Positions 23,865 through 35,277 are shown, counted from the first letter of the stretch. The stretch is 64,000 nucleotides of DNA from Euptelea pleiosperma (GCA_035048495.1 CM068548.1:1736001-1800000); one strand, 5' to 3'. A program made the numbers and translations. The notes: generated by a model from the sequence alone, not told the origin.

Positions 23865-24089
23865 TCAAAGATCTTGAGAGGATATTTCTATTTTCTTGAA
23901 TTTTTCCTGCGACGTAACACCATTATCTGGTTCTTTTTCCTTTTTTCGTATTTTTCTCTTTTTCTTGATATTTCTGAGACTGCTCAATTTCTTTTCAGCT
24001 CTTTTCATACTTTCTTTCCATATTTTGTTTTCAGCTTGAACCACTTTCTTTTCCTTTTGATTTTTCTTCTTTACTTTTCTTTTCACGGT
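23865..24089 (-). other. Lysine-rich reading frame in the 3' interior
   Basis: A 73-codon frame of almost only Lys, Glu and Arg, with KKKNQKEKKVV near its start. It is conserved in place in the older copy (12341-12570), where it is frameshifted. It may be a decayed coding tail or simply a purine-rich structural region; it has no known domain. Confidence 0.3.
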
Positions 24090-25076
24090 ACACCCACATC
24101 AGTTATTTTTTTTTTTATCCTTCTCAAAAGTAGGGTAGCTAGTAACACTTCGTAGCTGAACTGGGTTTTTGGTTAATGGGTTTACAAAGAAAAGGCTTTT
24201 ATAGAAGGGGTTCAAGGGGTTTCTAGTGAAGTATAATTCAGGTGAGTAAAAAGGCTGAATGGTTCAGAATAAATGGCCTAAATCATTTTCTAGGATTTGC
24301 ACTATCATGTATACTGTCTTGACTGGATACAGAGAAGGTTTTGTCGTAGTAATCCAATGTTGATGTCGTTCCGAGTTTTATGATCGAAGTAAAAGATAAT
24401 GAGATCTCTCAACGAATATTGTGGGCATGAAGAATAGTGAGTCATCTTGTGACTCAAGATTAATGTATAACTCTCTGAAATGATTAAAGGCTCGAAAGCT
24501 TACTGGGTTAGGTCTCCACAATTCTTCTCACAGGATCTCTAGAATTTCTAAACTTAGGATGACTCTGATATTGATAGTGTACAATTGTGCCGAATATGAG
24601 TTTTTCTGAGTTTTCAAACCTGCTGTAGTCATGCTTGAATTGACTCAACGCTAACTTTAAAGAAAAATTGACATCCTCAATACTGACTTAACAGAGGTTT
24701 TCAGCTAATCAAAGTCAAGGTATTTGACACGCACCGTCCTCGGTGCTCATGACCGGGACATAAAATGATGAAAAATCAGTGATGATGATGCAAATGTTCA
24801 GGGAGGATGTTACCAAGTCGGCAGAAACTCGACAGTGTGTCGTACCTGATGATCGGGAGAATGAATGTACCTGCATTTTCAGAGATATAACAGTAATAAC
24901 AAATGCATGAGACTCATGTACTCTAGGAATACCGGAATTGCCTTTCCGAAAGCGCTAAGTTTTACGTCTTCAGCCAGACATGACGGGGGTATATCAAGTA
25001 CCCCCAACCAGGTTAAAACTCATGGAGACTGAGTGAATCTGCAGTCTTCCTGACACCTAAGGTGGAAGGGAAACTA

Positions 25077-26888
25077 CTATCCTATCCCTTGTCTAGGTAT
25101 ACCTGTGTAGAATAGGTCTTTCTCAGTGTAGGCTGAGAGAAGGGCATTGAGCAGACCGACAAAAGTACGGAGTTGATCTGGGAGGGATCGAAGCTTCTCA
25201 GTAAAGATTGAAAGGAGAGTAGGAGTGGGTTCTCTGAGCAGACCCGCAAAAACATTTAGTTCAGCGGGGAGGGATAGAAGCTTCTCAGTGAAGACTGAGA
25301 AGAGAGTAGTAGTGGGTTCTCTGACCGTGGTTAGCAGAGCCGCAAACTCATTGAGTTTTGCGGGAATGTATCTGAATGGAGCAGACTCCTGCAGATCAGT
25401 AATACCAGAAATGTTGGACTCCGAGATGAAGTCAGACTCACAGTGTTCATGACACTTGGATAATTTATCTTCGGGAAAGTCCTGAATTAGACTCTCTACG
25501 GCACACGGGTCATCGATAATATCGACATAGGGTGACGGGTGAAAACTGTTGACCTCTCCCTTGATGTGTCCTAATTTGATAGGGATGTTCCAATCCCTAC
25601 ACTCAATATGTCCCTCCTCGGTGGGGATCGGTAGGTCCAGGACAGCGGGAGGCCCATTTTCTAGACATGGCTCATCAGTAGGAATGTCGGCATTCAGAGC
25701 AGAGAGAGAATTATCAGAGATAGAGATGGGACTAAGTTCCTCTGTGCTCAGTCCAGAAGTTGGTGCTGTTAAGGGCACCAAAGATTGCGACTCGGGTTCA
25801 TCACTAATGTTGCACAATCCAAGGGAGGTGGGGAGGAACGATAGATCTATGACAGTTGGGATCCTACGATCGAGACACAGCTCAGTGTCATGAAGATCGA
25901 CATCAGGGGCAGCAGAGATAGAGTGAGAATTAGGTTGCTCTGAGGTAGGTTCAAGATTTGGTGCTGTTAAAGGCACCGAAGAAGGAAACACTGGCTCCTC
26001 AATAGTCTGGCTCGATCTAGGGGTGGGTACAACTTCTATTTCTTCCTCACAATGGTGGTACTGGGTCCAATTGTGCGGCTCCTCATTATAGACAGTGGCC
26101 ATATCATTCTCCTCAGGATAGGCTATTGGTGGAGTAGTGAAGTTGACTTCCTCTCTCTCAGTTTCTAATTGAACTAGACGTTGCTCGAAGCTTTCCATAG
26201 ATTGCTGTTGTTGGTGCTCTAGCTGGGCAATGTACTTAGAGAGAAGGTCCTCTAGACCAGGGTTAGTAGCCAACGGAGGTAGTTCAACCAAGGGGAGCTG
26301 AGGTGCCACCTCTTGGTTGTAGTCCGACTGGGTATGAAAGTTGTAAGGCAAAGTGGAGTCTGGGACTAGTTGCTGACTCTGAAAATCCTGAGGGGCCCAC
26401 TGTTGATCAGAATAGTCATTCTGTGGATATGACGGGTACTGGGATTGCGAGTATTGCCAGTCATACTCTCCATTGGGTTGATGGAACCCGGAAGGATAAT
26501 TATCCTGCGGCAGTTGCTGCGGGAGGGCAGACTGTTCCCAACCAAAGTTATGGTGACTCCTATTATCCTGATAATAAGTGTTGTCATAGGATGTCTGCAT
26601 TGGAGATGGAAAGGTACAGACATCTTGCTGGATAGGAGGGTAATATCCTACAGGCGGGGAATGGTACACAGGTTGCTGGACTGCGGCACGAAGGGCAGAG
26701 ACTGAATTTTTAAGCTCTTGGAGTACAGAATTGTACTCCGGATCTCGGTGATTATCATACCCTGTAGAAGTGTGCGAGACTGGAGTATCATGATGATACG
26801 CAGAATTGTCATACCATTGTTGAGAGTGATCACCTCGATTCTCACAGAAACTGTAGTAGGTCTCATACAGAGGCCTTTCATCTGCCAT
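25077..26888 (-). CDS. Orphan 603-aa protein of the young LTR element
   Basis: The only intact long ORF in the 5.4-kb interior, starting MADERPLYETYYSF and ending with TAG. I do not recognise a catalytic or zinc-knuckle motif. The N-terminal 200 residues are rich in Gln, Pro, Tyr and Ser (YYPPIQQ, HHNFGW, SQYPSYPQND). Next comes GLEDLLSKYIAQLEHQQQQS, a likely coiled coil resembling the low-complexity gag segment of Athila/Tat elements. The middle (about 305-425) has two copies of a VPLTAP-led acidic repeat. The end (508-590) holds three amphipathic repeats with LPAELNVFAGLL and FTEKL. It may be a gag-derived protein; that is inference. No counterpart survives in the older copy. Confidence 0.75.
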   Translation of the reverse strand: MADERPLYETYYSFCENRGDHSQQWYDNSAYHHDTPVSHTSTGYDNHRDPEYNSVLQELKNSVSALRAAVQQPVYHSPPVGYYPPIQQDVCTFPSPMQTSYDNTYYQDNRSHHNFGWEQSALPQQLPQDNYPSGFHQPNGEYDWQYSQSQYPSYPQNDYSDQQWAPQDFQSQQLVPDSTLPYNFHTQSDYNQEVAPQLPLVELPPLATNPGLEDLLSKYIAQLEHQQQQSMESFEQRLVQLETEREEVNFTTPPIAYPEENDMATVYNEEPHNWTQYHHCEEEIEVVPTPRSSQTIEEPVFPSSVPLTAPNLEPTSEQPNSHSISAAPDVDLHDTELCLDRRIPTVIDLSFLPTSLGLCNISDEPESQSLVPLTAPTSGLSTEELSPISISDNSLSALNADIPTDEPCLENGPPAVLDLPIPTEEGHIECRDWNIPIKLGHIKGEVNSFHPSPYVDIIDDPCAVESLIQDFPEDKLSKCHEHCESDFISESNISGITDLQESAPFRYIPAKLNEFAALLTTVREPTTTLFSVFTEKLLSLPAELNVFAGLLREPTPTLLSIFTEKLRSLPDQLRTFVGLLNALLSAYTEKDLFYTGIPRQGIG

Positions 26889-28667
26889 TAGAGGCGATAG
26901 AGGGGTGTGGTGGACTAACTCTCAGATCGAGTCAGTAAAAGGTTAGGACAGGTCCAACCGGGCGTCTACTTGAAAAAGCAAGCCCAAGATTTGGCAAAAA
27001 GTTGCCAAATGGAGATACTGGAGTAGTGATTCTAAATGATGCACACCAAGCACAGATAATCCTATTCTAAACAATCAGGATATATTTTAGGCATTATCTT
27101 GTTAGTTTTGGGGCTAGAGTAGATTATGACAGTGGGCGGACCACTGGTTTATCTTTTAGCCGCCGGACTAACTGTTTGCACTCAGAGATTCTCACCAGGC
27201 TACACTCTTCAGAGCGAATCCTTTAGTACTAACTCTAGTCAACAACAAGGCAATCCGAAGCCTAGACAGACGTGCGGCACAATGGCTGTCTTAAGTACGT
27301 CCCAGACTAACCGGATTGGTCAAGTGTAGAAGAAGAGTGTTCCCTCGGGTTAAGCTAGGGTTGGTGCGTGTTCCTAGTCCACACGCAACTAACCGCCGAA
27401 TAGTCCAAGATGCCACGTCGAGCTCAGTGTACTTGAGTAGCAGGGACTTATGGGTGTGTTAGACAACAGGGACCCGCGCTCGTGGTCTTATTTCGATTGG
27501 ATGTTAAGCGGGTTCGCTTTGTGTGGATTTTTCCTCGAACACCGGGCTAATTGGCTCTACTTCTTGATTCTTTTTATTATAGATGGATCCTAGGGATCAA
27601 TTTCAGCTGGAGTGATGAGGTGGGTGATGAAATCCCACCAGTTGTAAAAGAGCTGGGTCTGCTCGATTAATGTTCAATTATTAACGGCCATGCCACGCAA
27701 GTCGAATAATATGTATGCGAAAGCAAATAGACAAGCGGCAATGATTCACCCAAATTGCTCTGTATCGCACTCAAGGCGAGGATAGAGACTTACCTCCCGT
27801 GGGCCACGCCACGGGGTCGCCTCCGTGGGTTAGAGAGGGGTATCCTAATGGGCTTGGGCCCGACCCCACCTCTTTGAGCTTTCGCTCTCTACCCACACTG
27901 GATCGTGTTCCTGTAGAAAAGTTAGATCGCATGGTCTAGGTATGTGGGATTCTATTTGGAAGATCCTTGCCTTTTTAGGGTTCACAGAACAAGCACTGGA
28001 TTTAGGCAAGTTTTTGAATTAATTTCTAAATTCGAGATGGGTTAAAATTTAGGAATTCCCAGATTGGAAAATACCTAGATTGGAAGGTTTCCCGAACTGT
28101 GGAGATCTTCCAAGAAAGATTTGATTGCGAGATCCCTTATAATTTTGGGAAATTTTCCAAAATTGAAATTCTGCTAGATTTGGGGTGTTTCCTTTTGCAG
28201 ACTTTTCCAAATTCGGAAGATTTCTAAAGATAGAAATTCTTCTAAAGAGGAAACTTCTAAGAGGGGAAACCCTAATTAAGCAGAGTTTCAAGATTTTGGA
28301 ATCTTTCCAAAAATCGCAAATCCTTGATTGGTGATTTCTAAAAATCTGCAGGATATAAAACCCTAATTTTTTTGAATTTTGAATTTATTATTTTTTTTTT
28401 GGTATTTTCCACTTAATCTAGCGTTTCTAAAAAACCCTAGAACAAGATCTAGCAGTTATATGGAAAGCAGTAAAATTCCTAAATTATTACAACTTTGCAC
28501 TCGGCCTTCCGAGGCATTAAAAATAGTAATTTAAAAACTGCTAAAAATCACTAAAAATCAAAAATAGAGAGTTTCCCGAAAAAGGTCGGGCTGTCCAAAT
28601 TGAGCAGCTTTCCGATTCAGCAACTTTCCAATTCCGTCTTTACGTCCTTTTTCGCACTCCCGAACAC
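26889..28667 (-). other. Leader of the young element between PBS and ORF
   Basis: About 1.8 kb without a credible ORF. It includes a GC-rich inverted repeat (27797-27832, arms CCCGTGG/CCACGGGG) followed on the minus strand by GGAGGTAAGT, which looks like a splice donor. A packaging or splicing role is speculative. Confidence 0.5.
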
Positions 28668-28686
28668 CCGAGCGGCAGCGGCGCCA
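28668..28686 (-). other. Primer binding site of the young element
   Basis: The minus strand reads TGGCGCCGCTGCCGCTCG, starting two bases after the 5' LTR. TGGCGCC-type binding sites are used by many non-chromovirus gypsy elements of plants. Confidence 0.75.
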
Positions 28687-28688
28687 TT

Positions 28689-31484
28689 TGAAAGTAGGGA
28701 TTTTCCGCGTCGTTGGTTACGGAAACCCTAACTTCAACACATTTGTAATTTTTATCCGATTATCCTGCAAAATTGATAGATCTGTATAGGGATTCGTGTC
28801 GGATGTCGATCCGCACTCGGGATTAGTCGGATTAGCGCGAATAAGAACATAAAATAATGGATTTTTCTCAAAAATTTCTAAAAATAAAAGGATGAAAGGG
28901 TGAGAATGGTGATAAAAGTGATTTCAAAAACATTCTTTTGAGATTTTCGGAAGATCATGAACACTAAAAATGAGTGAGATTAAATAAGCATTTAAACTAA
29001 TCAAACACCATCAACATCAAATTAATTCATTTAAATCATATGTCGATTACAAAGGCTGATAATCAAAACATTTCATCATGAATAATCAACGTCAACTAGT
29101 AAGCAGGGAAAAGTAGAGAGAAAATGGTTAGAGAGAGAAAGAGAGTTCTAGAGAGAGAAATGATGAGAAAAGAATCCCTAGATAGAGGAAGTGAGATTGT
29201 AGTGATAGAAGAGAGTGGTAGAGAAAGAAGATGAGGGGAAATGCATTTTAGAGAGAGAAAGATATTCTAGGAGAGAGAAACTAAAGAAAAGAGAAGATAG
29301 AAGAAGAGAGAGAGATAGGAGAACATTCAACTTACCATGGTGGAAGATGCACGGGATGAGGATCGTGGTGGTGAAGATGAGGGAGTTGATACCTCAGAAA
29401 GTGAACACGATGTGGAGGCTGCAAAGCTGCCAATGAGATCACTGGTTGAGAGAGTAAGAGCTTCTTCTCCAGGTGTTAATGGTTTGACCCAAGGAGCACA
29501 AGTGCAAGGGCAGCAAGGTGGTGCTGCTCGTGATGGTAGCCGCCCAAAGAAGAAGAGACGGTGGCTGGAGATGCTGCTCTTCTCTTTATTTTAAATTTTT
29601 TTTATTTTTTATTTTTTTGGGTGTTGATGTCGGTATTTGCAGGCATACAGTCCGGTTGACTGGTGTTGCAGGTCTCACACCAGAACCGATGAAGAGTGGA
29701 GTTGTTACGGCCTGGAAGAGAGCTCAGGCGGAGCAACAACTGTAGTGGTTGCTGGAGGCGAAGGCGGAGGCGGTGTGCACAGGTGGAGGTTGTTGCTGGA
29801 CGTTTCCAGCAACAATGAAGAAGATGGTGGTCGTGAAGAGGTGAGGATCTGCACCTGTGGAGGGCAGTGGCGCAGGCAGGCGGAGAAGAAGGCGGTATGG
29901 ATGGCGATCGCACAGGCGGTTTGAAAAGGGCGAACCAGTCCGTCGAGGAGAGAAGACGGTGTGCTGTCTCACTGGTTGCACGACTGTGAGGAAGCGGTGC
30001 TTAGACGGTGATGGCAGCGGTGGTAGCAAGGGTGGTGCGATGGCTGTGGTGTTGCAAGAAGTGCATCTGTGGCCGGAGAAGATGGTGGAGGCGGAGAGGT
30101 GCACTGGCGACCGGAGTTGCAGCCTGCAACTCCGGTGGGACGTGAAGAGAACAAGAAAAATAAGAACAGCAAGAAGAAGAAGACAGAGGAGAGAAGGAGA
30201 AAAAAAGAAGAAGAAGAAGAAGAAGAGGAGGAGGAAGAAGTCTTACCAGACGGCCGGAGTTGCAGGCAACTCCGGCGAAGACGTGAAGAAGATGAAGAGA
30301 AGGAAAAATGAGAAAGAAGAAAGGAGGAGGAAGATGGGGCCAAAAACGAGGGGAAGAGTAAAGGGGAAGGAGAGGAGAAGAAAAGAGGGGGATTAGGGTT
30401 CGAATGAACCCCTATCCTTCTCCTTTTAAAGCTCCCTATTTCCTTTAATGGAAATAGGGTATTTTTTGAAAATAAAAAATACGAAAAATATATATATATA
30501 TATATATATATATTTTTTAAAGTAAAAACCTACTTTTCTATGGGGAATCTCCCCAATTAGTGGACCCCCCATTTAATTAAAATTATTTTTGAAATTCGCG
30601 GGGTCCACTAACTGGTCGGACAGCGGGTCGATGAAGATGGGCCCGGCTATTGGCCCTCATGGATTGATGATGTCCATCGTCTCACAAGATGATGTGACAG
30701 ACAGTCTGATGGCGATCGGATGGATGGTGACTTGATTGGGACTCAGATTGGTAGATCGACAGATCTAGAGAGATCCAACGGTCCGATTGAAGATCCAACG
30801 GTCCGATGGAAGATCCAACGGTCAGAAAGCTAAGGGAGATGAGATAGAGCCGAAGGGTAGGAGTTCTGGGGTTAGGTCAGTAGATTCGAGGATCGAGAGA
30901 TGAAGAGAGAGAGAGAGAATAAGGAGAGATGAGAGAAAAAGTATCAAAAAAATGGAAAAAAGCACTGGCGGAGGGTCTGGAACCCTGGTCTTCACTGTGA
31001 CCATCCTCACGCTTCTCCAGTAGAGTCGACTATCATTCTTTGCTGACTCATGTGGCTTTAAACGCTTTGGTCCGTCTCTTGGTCATTGGCTCTCCTACTC
31101 TCTTCGTTCTTTGGGCCGGTTTTTTGGTCCTCTTATTCAGCCCATATTTGGCCCATATCTTCTAGTCATAGCATGTGGGCTTTTTAAGCTTTGATAATGG
31201 GCTTTCATGATCGATTTGGGCCCACAAGTCTTGAGAATCGTCCCATCGGGGTTTCCTGCGACAGAAGAAGCGCGTAATGAGACTTTATCAGAACGGCTTA
31301 ATATCTAGACTTCCGAAAATGTGTTTAATGCATGCAAATATACCATTTCGTCTAGAAAAGTGTGTTCTACGCAACAGAAGAGACTCTTACGTAGAAAAGT
31401 AGGTAAATAGAGTATTTTACGTAGGAGAATGCAATAACGCTAAAAGGATAATTGCTTAAAATAAGCACTTTTGAGCGAATATCA
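28689..31484 (-). repeat. 5' LTR of the young element
   Basis: 2796 bp, nearly identical to 20423-23242. It differs in (GAA)n and (AT)n length and at a handful of bases. Palindromes lie at 30111-30135 and 30253-30274. Confidence 0.92.
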
Positions 31485-31489
31485 CCTCT

Positions 31490-32291
31490 CCTTCTAATAG
31501 AATTAACTCAATCAAGAGATCTCTACTTTACTTTACTTGATTATCATTTTTTAAGTCCAGAGATCTAGAATTTGTGAGAGCTTCACCATAACAAAGCTGA
31601 AAATTCATTGTGAAGTCTCTAAGTGCATGGAAGAGACTATTTGGTATTGTTAGTTTGCAAGAATCTTCTTCCAAGAAAAAGATTCTCTTGGCAGAGCGTC
31701 TCTTAGGCAAATTCTTCTCCAAAAGATTTTCCATTCGATCGTATTCATCGAGAGGTAAGCATTTCTATGAACCAATACCTTGTTGATAGAATTCGATATT
31801 TGTGAACATTGTTATTTTGTGATTGGTGGATGAGTGTGGACTCATCTAACTGAGTTGTGGATTGTAGATCCAAGAAAAAAGAATTTCTCTAAATAGACTA
31901 CTGGCCTAGGCTGACTCTCTAGATGAGCGAGAAGCAATTCTCGTTAGATTGAGACAAAGTGTAATCTTAGTTGGTTGATTATTTATTTCGATTGAAAATA
32001 TTATAATGTATGATTGAAATAATATAATACTACTCGTGGTGAGTATTGGACAGTGAACGTAGGTGCGGAGCCACCGAACCACTATAAACCTGAGTCTCGT
32101 GTGATTGTGAATGTTTGCATAATTATTTCTCATTCTATGATTTTATGAATGATTAATATATTAATTGCTTGATCCTTTTTCGCCTTATGTGATCAATAAT
32201 TTTTTAATCCATAAACAATTCGCAGAGGAATTAAAAATTGTCCTATTCACCCCCCTCTAGGACTTAACTTGGTAATTAAAAGAGAATTTCA
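31490..32291 (+). repeat. Sirevirus 3' LTR, second part
   Basis: Resumes at CTTCTAATAGAATTAACTC, matching 6138 onward of the 5' LTR, and ends TTTCA. It is followed by the target repeat GTAAT. Confidence 0.92.
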
Positions 32292-32296
32292 GTAAT

Positions 32297-33833
32297 CATA
32301 AAATAAATAAAAATCAATTAATCCATTCTCTTATCTTTCACTTTTGCTAGAATATTTTTTGTTTAATCAAGTTTCTTCATTATTCTTACCCCTCCTTATG
32401 GTTCGATCCCAGTACTTGCATTATACGAAAATCTGTAGTTTTGTTTTGCAGGGTTTGGTTTGATTTAACAGTAAGTTGCAACGACAGAGAAAAATAGTAA
32501 AAAATATTTTTAATCATAGAGCATGGACAAGATCAAAGTAAAGAAGCGACTGTGATTAGAGAGTCCCAAAGAGAAAGAAGCCAACAATAAATCGAAATCG
32601 TCCTAGTATCAGAAGAAGGAGTTCAGATCTTGGCCATTAGATCTAAGGTTAATAGAGGGTTGTATTCAATTAGGATTTTGGTTCATATTAGAGTACTTTT
32701 GGGTTTTGGTTGAGACATTTTCTTCATCTTTTATGGAATAAACAACAACTTTTTATTTTATCTCAATTTAAAAGTGATTTTCGTCACTTTAAAATGGGTA
32801 AATTTTTTAACCCATTAAAAGGCTTATTTTAAGTTGGATATGGGATAGAAATGAGCTTAAATCCTATATATATAAAGTAGTTTTTAATTAAGATTATTTT
32901 TAGGCTTAGAAGGTCTCTAAATTGGCCCTAAAGTTCACTTACATATTTTAGCTTAAACAACATGCAATCAAGCATTAATACTTAATCTTTTTAAACAAAA
33001 TATTATTAATATATTTAAATTTCTAAAATACCCTAAAAAGTTTAAGTATTGCATAGCACAAGGGATGTTTGGTGACTATTAGTTTCCCCTGTGTACTGTG
33101 TTAGTACGCTTGAGTTGGTTTATACTCTATGCGTCTATTGGGTTGGACTTTACTAGCTTAGAAAGTAAGTAGGTCTACCATCCCAGTTCAGGTCACAGAG
33201 TACTGAACAAGTTAAGAAACTAAAAAAGAAGGTAGAGATGTGCAAGAACTAGTTGTCATGTTCGTCGAGAACCAGTAAAGGACCTCTGGTTTGCGTAGAA
33301 CCAGATCAAAAAGGACTTAAGTCCAAGAACCTGATATGGAATAGAACCAGAACTGAATCAGAATAGGACTACATCCTATACCAAAAACTAGAACTGAACT
33401 AGAATCGTCTTGGGAATTTCCAAGATCAAGGGAGAATTGGGGTCTTGGCAAAACCTTATTTCAGGCTTAAGCCTACTCCTTAGATATTTAGGCTTACGTC
33501 TACTCCTATTTTGTCTATAGTAATCAAATGGAGAATATTGTATCCTGGAGATAGTGTTGTCATTATTCCCAGTTTGCACATTTGGGAGGCTCCAACTATC
33601 TTCAAGATAGAGACATCTCACTTCAAGCTCCAATTCGTTATTTTAAGTTAATTTTAAATTGCATGAAAATATCATTTTAAAACATTTAGTTCTAACACGT
33701 CTTTTTGGGTACTTTCCAATGGTAAAAGCATTAATGTTTTTGATAAAAAAAGTTATCACTTCATACGATAAATTACAAATTCGGTCTTTTAATAAATTGA
33801 TAAAAAAATTCTTTGTTCTTGAAATCCAATTAT
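32297..33833. other. No gene seen
   Basis: AT-rich intergenic DNA with only short random ORFs. GGTTCGATCCC at 32400 resembles a tRNA B box, but no tRNA fold or A box accompanies it. Confidence 0.5.
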
Positions 33834-33841
33834 CAGATCAT

Positions 33842-35015
33842 TAGGGCTGCAACTCGGGTTAGAGGTCAACCCGAGCCCAACCCGACCTTCAGGACTCCAA
33901 GCCCGAGCCCAAACCCAACCCGATGTCGGGTTCGAAAATCTCATCTCGAGCCCAGCCCGATCGGGTTCGTCGGGTTGAGAAGAATTTTCTGAAGCTCCTT
34001 TGGTTTAGATGCACTAGACTCGTACAAAAAAATTTCTCTTTTGTCCAACAAATTTTATAAACAGCGAAATACATCACCCGAAATATTCAAACAGGGACAA
34101 ACCACAAATCAGATTACAGAACACAATCAATCCAACATAAAATTGATTTATCATCTTTGGAATATTAAATAAACCACACTTACTTGGAATCACCCATCGT
34201 TCCTGGGGAATCTAAAATGAAAAGGCTAAACCTTAACCGAACCTCTGTTTTTTGGCAATTAAAGATGGAAAGAAGCCATTTTGGGCAGGACTTGAAAACT
34301 AGGGTTTGTAAAAACCCTTTTCTCTGCTCTATAGCCGTACCCACTGCTTTCAAAAGGTTGCCCTGTTTAGCTATGGTTCCTCTACTCAGATTGACCCTTT
34401 TAATGGAGCAACTATCTGATGTGCAGTAGAGTTTCTAGAAATGACAAGATTAGGAAGCTCACAAAGTTGAGATGATACACTAATTGTCCTTTAAAAGTGC
34501 CAAATGTTGTTCATAGCTTCTCAAGAGCTTTTGATTTTGAGTCGTTCTGTGGAGTCCTTTGCATTCATGGCTTGCATGGAGATTCTTGATCCAAAGCAAA
34601 GACTGGACATGCCAGTTGTTATCGTGGGGGCTTGGCCAGTCAAGGGAAGCTGCTCCTCCAACGACGCAACATCGATGCATGCAAACTCAGCGAGAGAAAG
34701 AGGAGAAGAGAGGAGAGGAGAGGGGAGGTTAGGGTTAGGGTTTGACAGAGAAGGGAGAGAGGAGAGGAGGGGATGGGTTTTCATTAAGAAAAAAGGGAGA
34801 GAGGAGATCGAGGCTAGTATATAAGGCTTCAACTTGGGCTCGGGTTGGGTCGGGCTTCTCCAAGTCTCAGCCCAGGCCCAACCCAATTTTGATCGGGCTT
34901 ACCAAAATGAGGCCTGTCACCGAGCTCGAGTGCTGAAGGGACCAACCTAACCCGAGCCCAACGTCGGGTTGAGTCCGTCAGGGCTCGGGTTGAGCCCGTC
35001 CAAGTTGTGGCCCTA
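33842..35015. mobile_element. Non-autonomous hAT-type transposon
   Basis: A perfect 8-bp TSD CAGATCAT (33834-33841 and 35016-35023) flanks inverted ends TAGGGCTGCAACTCGG and CAAGTTGTGGCCCTA. The subterminal regions are packed with CGGGTTGGGC/GCCCAACCCG words. There is no transposase. The interior has, on the minus strand, a TATATACTA box near 34820, a CT-rich leader and a 66-codon ORF (34680-34480), which looks like a captured gene start. Confidence 0.88.
34480..34680 (-). pseudogene. Possible captured gene 5' end inside the hAT element
   Basis: A minus-strand frame starts MHRCCVVGGAASLDWPSPHD and runs 66 codons. It lies downstream of a TATA-like box and a CCCTAACCCTAACC/CT-rich leader, as in a plant gene 5' region. 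I recognise no family. It may equally be chance. Confidence 0.25.
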
Positions 35016-35277
35016 CAGATCATGACACAACAAATTATTTGAAAGATATTTGACTTAGAAAATCGAAGGTTTTGGTTTCATTAAAATCTAGAAATCAAAT
35101 CATAAACGTTAAGCATTTTGAGAAAACCAACCATTTTGGGATTAAATCCTTGCCATGGGTTCTAGGGGTATTCTAATGCTTTGAGTTGATAAAGCCAAAT
35201 TAGGGGATCAGTGTACGAAAATGTGGTGTCTACATTGGGTACATAAAACTATCAACAATATGTAGCTAGAGTACAAT

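Larger units (their letters stand above)
20423..31484 (-). mobile_element. Young non-autonomous LTR retrotransposon (LARD-like, Tat/Athila-like)
   Basis: 11,062 bp with a perfect TSD CCTCT (20418-20422 and 31485-31489). LTRs of 2820 and 2796 bp flank a 5446-bp interior. On the minus strand the order is LTR, PBS TGGCGCCGCTGCCGCTCG, 1.8-kb leader, one intact 603-codon ORF, about 1.8 kb of non-coding DNA, hairpin plus polypurine tract, LTR. No protease, RT, RNase H or integrase is present. By eye the LTRs differ at only about six bases plus microsatellite length, so the insertion is recent. It is a sister of the copy at 8782-15166. Confidence 0.9.
5391..32291 (+). mobile_element. Sirevirus-like Ty1/copia retrotransposon, decayed, with two nested insertions
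   Basis: The element starts TGAAAAGTCTC and ends GAATTTCA, flanked by a near-matching 5-bp repeat (ATAAT at 5386-5390, GTAAT at 32292-32296). Order: LTR, PBS for initiator tRNA-Met, gag with zinc knuckle and coiled coil, truncated integrase, RT, RNase H, a third ORF, multiple polypurine tracts, LTR. This order, the long LTRs and the extra ORF after pol fit the Sirevirus lineage. Removing the two nested elements gives a 3' LTR of about 1554 bp against 1548 bp for the 5' LTR. All ORFs carry stops or frameshifts, so the element is not autonomous. Confidence 0.9.

Noticed and set aside
32400..32410. GGTTCGATCCC, a tRNA B-box-like word (also GGATTCAATCCC near 44220 and GTTTCAATCCC near 51390)
   Set aside because: No matching A box at the right distance, no cloverleaf and no flanking repeats. 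Not called as tRNA or SINE.
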